From NCBI GenBank assembly GCA_934481445.1, contig CAKSPC010000072.1, forward strand, positions 1-7,024: a DNA stretch of 7,024 nt. The letters are read 5' to 3'. The translations under genes were made by a program, and so were the position numbers. Under the pieces are notes generated by a model. It worked only from the letters and a program-made list of their open reading frames with translations. It ran no database searches and was not told where the DNA came from. Positions 5,638 to 7,024 of the stretch are shown in pieces. How positions within the stretch are numbered: position 1 is the first letter of the stretch; the number at the start of each line of letters is the position of its first letter. This DNA is from an uncultured Oscillospiraceae bacterium (GTDB lineage Bacteria > Bacillota > Clostridia > Oscillospirales > Ruminococcaceae).

Positions 5638-6222
5638 TTATACCTCTATAACGAACGCCCCGAACCCTGCCTTGCGAATCATCGCGGCGTAGTTTTCGGC
5701 GTTGTCTTTGCTTGAGAACGCCCCCACCTGCACGCGGTAAAGCTTCCGCGCGGTGAGCTTTGTTGTTATCCTCTCGTGGAGAGCCGCCCAGCGGGTCGCG
5801 TCGACGTAGTAGGCGGGGCAGTGCTTGGCCGTGAGGTCGTAGTGCCGCAGGACATTTTCGGCGCTGATTTTGTACTTGTCCATCAGGCTCAATACCAGCT
5901 CGTTTAAGGCAGCGATGGATTTCTCCTCAAACTTGCCCGCCTTGTCCTTGTAGCATACCTCGATGTGGATGGTATTTGCATTTTGATTTGCGGCGGCGTA
6001 GGCTATCTCGTTGTCGGGGATACAGCGTATGACCTCGCCGTTAATGCCTACAATGTACTGCGAGGATGTCTTTGCCGCCGAGTTTGTCGTGAAAAACAGA
6101 GCCAGCCTGTCCGCCGAAGCGCCGCAGTCACCCGTGTAATGCACGCAGATACGCTTCGGGGTGGATTTTGTGCCGGGGCGGTTGTATTTGCCTTTCGGGA
6201 TGAGATTATCAATTATCTGCAT
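5638..6222 (-). CDS. Phage endolysin: N-acetylmuramoyl-L-alanine amidase (Amidase_2) with C-terminal SPOR half-repeat
   Basis: This zinc enzyme cuts the bond between muramic acid and L-alanine in peptidoglycan to release phage progeny. The 194-residue form has an N-terminal Amidase_2/T7-lysozyme-like fold at about 10-145. The likely zinc ligands are H28 (HYTG), H127 (RHYD) and C135 (KHCP); Y56 and K133 match T7 lysozyme Y46 and K128 in spacing. Residues 162-194 (YRVQVGAF...) form one SPOR-type cell-wall-binding repeat. This is about half of a canonical 70-residue SPOR domain, and it ends at the stop. There is no signal peptide, so export would rely on the adjacent holin. The start at 6222 begins with MQIIDNLIPKG, typical for this family, and has AAGGATGGTGG upstream. 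An ATG 11 codons earlier (6255) is possible but lies deeper in the holin gene. It overlaps holin by 14 nt. Confidence 0.9.
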   Translation of the reverse strand: MQIIDNLIPKGKYNRPGTKSTPKRICVHYTGDCGASADRLALFFTTNSAAKTSSQYIVGINGEVIRCIPDNEIAYAAANQNANTIHIEVCYKDKAGKFEEKSIAALNELVLSLMDKYKISAENVLRHYDLTAKHCPAYYVDATRWAALHERITTKLTARKLYRVQVGAFSSKDNAENYAAMIRKAGFGAFVIEV

Positions 6223-6427
6223 CGCCGCCACCATCCTTGTTGCCGCTGTCTGCAAGTCCCTCGCCGATGGTATATCCGATTACCGCCGCCGTTGCCATAA
6301 TGCAGCCGCTGACGGTCTGCGCGACCTCATCCCCGCCGCCGAAAGCGAGTATCAGTCCCGATACCAGCGCCGCGACTGCGACCCACCATTTGCGCGATGT
6401 AAGCTTACGTTTCCAGTCAATTTTCAT
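6209..6427 (-). CDS. Phage holin (small two-TM protein)
   Basis: The 72-residue product has a basic N-terminus (MKIDWKRKLTSRKWW) and two hydrophobic segments at about 14-30 and 36-56. Between them is a short GGGDE turn, and the tail is hydrophilic and glycine/aspartate-rich (GGGDADN). This layout and the position directly before the endolysin indicate a holin, which forms membrane lesions that release or activate the amidase. The start at 6427 has a perfect AGGAGG nine bases upstream. An ATG ten codons earlier has no such site. It overlaps the upstream gene by 11 nt. The resemblance is to the clostridial/phi LC3-like holins, though the exact family is uncertain. Confidence 0.8.
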   Translation of the reverse strand: MKIDWKRKLTSRKWWVAVAALVSGLILAFGGGDEVAQTVSGCIMATAAVIGYTIGEGLADSGNKDGGGDADN

Positions 6428-6650
6428 GATGCTTTTCCTCCTGTTCCAAATCCTCAATGCGGTGATTGATTACCTTTATCTGCTCCTCGACAACAGGCAT
6501 TCTGCGCGCAAAATTATTGTGCTCCGCGACCTTGTTTTCGAGCTGCTGCAAGCGGTATGTAGTGAGCTTGCTGCTTACAAGTATGCCGCCCAGAGAGCCG
6601 CCCAGCGTGCCTATCAGAGAGAGCACCGCTACGATGATATTACTGTCCAT
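6417..6650 (-). CDS. XhlA-like small membrane protein with coiled coil, phage lysis cassette
   Basis: The 77-residue product has an N-terminal membrane segment at about 5-25 (IIVAVLSLIGTLGGSLGG...). A charged helical region follows, about 30-72, with heptad-like spacing (YRLQQLENKV, MPVVEEQIKVINHRIEDLE). Clostridial phages commonly carry such a protein beside the holin, often annotated as XhlA/haemolysin-like or as a holin partner. XhlA itself has the membrane segment at the C-terminus, so this is an analogy, not an assignment. The start at 6650 has GGAGG six bases upstream and overlaps the preceding gene by 11 nt; an ATG 20 codons upstream would extend across that gene. It probably helps holin function or anchors the lysis complex. 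Confidence 0.7.
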   Translation of the reverse strand: MDSNIIVAVLSLIGTLGGSLGGILVSSKLTTYRLQQLENKVAEHNNFARRMPVVEEQIKVINHRIEDLEQEEKHHEN

Positions 6651-6849
6651 CCGCGCCCTCCATGTCGTCTGCTGTGTCGGCAGGCTCGGGTACCGCCGTA
6701 CCCTCGTCAAAGCGGCTTATATCCGCCTCGGTGACCTTGCCCTTGACATAGTAATTAGCCAGCTGCACCGCCGCCCACTCGCGGGAAAACGCCCTGTTTT
6801 TAACGCCCGAAATCAGATTATCGGTTACCCATGTGTTAAACTCAAACAT
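6640..6849 (-). CDS. Small phage protein, XkdX-like (tentative)
   Basis: The 69-residue product starts MFEFNTWVTDNLISGVKNRAF. It continues with a predicted helical segment (FSREWAAVQLANYYVKGKVTEADI) and ends in an acidic, disordered-looking tail rich in Asp, Glu and Ala. The 'gain of helix, then G-K/L-T-x-x-D-I' pattern and the location between tail genes and the lysis cassette recall XkdX-family proteins of Bacillota phages, whose role is unclear. Similarity is weak and the family call is an inference. AGGAGG lies five bases before the ATG and directly abuts the upstream stop codon, so expression is probably coupled. Confidence 0.6.
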   Translation of the reverse strand: MFEFNTWVTDNLISGVKNRAFSREWAAVQLANYYVKGKVTEADISRFDEGTAVPEPADTADDMEGADGQ

Positions 6850-6859
6850 AAAATCCTCC

Positions 6860-7024
6860 TTAATCTCCGTTGCTTACAATAATTGCCGTAGTCAGCTCGT
6901 CGAGCTTGTCCCATACTCTTTTAAGCGCCGCGTCGCGCCTTACGCCAGTGACCTGCACCGTGCCCGCGGACACCATGACGTTATTGATACCGTCCTGCTG
7001 GCGGATGTCGTTGGGGACGGTATA
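6860..7024 (-). CDS. C-terminal 54 residues of an unidentified phage protein (partial)
   Basis: An open frame enters from the right edge on the - strand and ends with TAA at 6862-6860. The visible part reads roughly YTVPNDIRQQDGINN, then MVSAGTVQVTGV, then a helical RRDAALKRVWDKLDELTTA, ending in SNGD. The stop overlaps the ribosome binding site of the next gene, so it belongs to the same operon. By position it is probably a late (tail, baseplate or fibre-region) protein, but I do not recognise the family. Confidence 0.65.
   Translation of the reverse strand, partial: YTVPNDIRQQDGINNVMVSAGTVQVTGVRRDAALKRVWDKLDELTTAIIVSNGD

Overview
The window looks like a chromosomal segment of an endospore-forming Clostridia member (Bacillota), plausibly of the Ruminococcaceae/Oscillospiraceae type. 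It carries an alpha/beta-type small acid-soluble spore protein, a PerR-type Fur-family repressor, a pth-mfd gene pair, strong AGGAGG-type ribosome binding sites and near-consensus sigma-A promoters. The coding regions are moderately GC-rich and the intergenic spacers AT-rich. The lineage is an inference from these traits; nothing in the window names the species.

The left part (about 1-4420) is a housekeeping operon on the + strand. After a terminator for an unseen upstream gene and an extended -10 promoter, it encodes peptidyl-tRNA hydrolase (pth), which recycles tRNA from drop-off peptidyl-tRNA. It then encodes transcription-repair coupling factor (mfd), which removes stalled RNA polymerase and recruits nucleotide excision repair. 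A GC-rich hairpin lies at the very start of the leader, and an AT-rich hairpin follows the mfd stop.

The middle part (about 4420-5500) holds a monocistronic spore DNA-binding protein gene with a possibly structured leader, and a convergent perR gene separated from it by a bidirectional terminator. The perR promoter and the promoter of a tRNA-Pro(UGG) gene are divergent and both match the -35/-10 consensus exactly with a 17-bp spacer. A Per-box-like palindrome overlaps the perR -10, suggesting autorepression.

The right part (about 5500-7024) is the end of a prophage, read on the - strand toward the tRNA. In transcription order it has the C-terminus of an unrecognised protein, a small XkdX-like protein, a membrane-anchored coiled-coil protein (XhlA-like), a two-TM holin, and a zinc amidase endolysin with a C-terminal half-SPOR repeat. 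The last four reading frames overlap by 11, 11 and 14 nt, with ribosome binding sites inside the upstream gene. The cassette ends in a strong terminator. Between this and the tRNA-Pro terminator lies a gene-free strip with a tandem 11-bp direct repeat, a candidate integrase arm-site cluster marking the prophage attachment region.

I did not find a clearly unprecedented system. The most useful leads are the tRNA-Pro/prophage junction with its tandem repeats, the altered protease cleavage site in the spore protein, and the leader hairpins.
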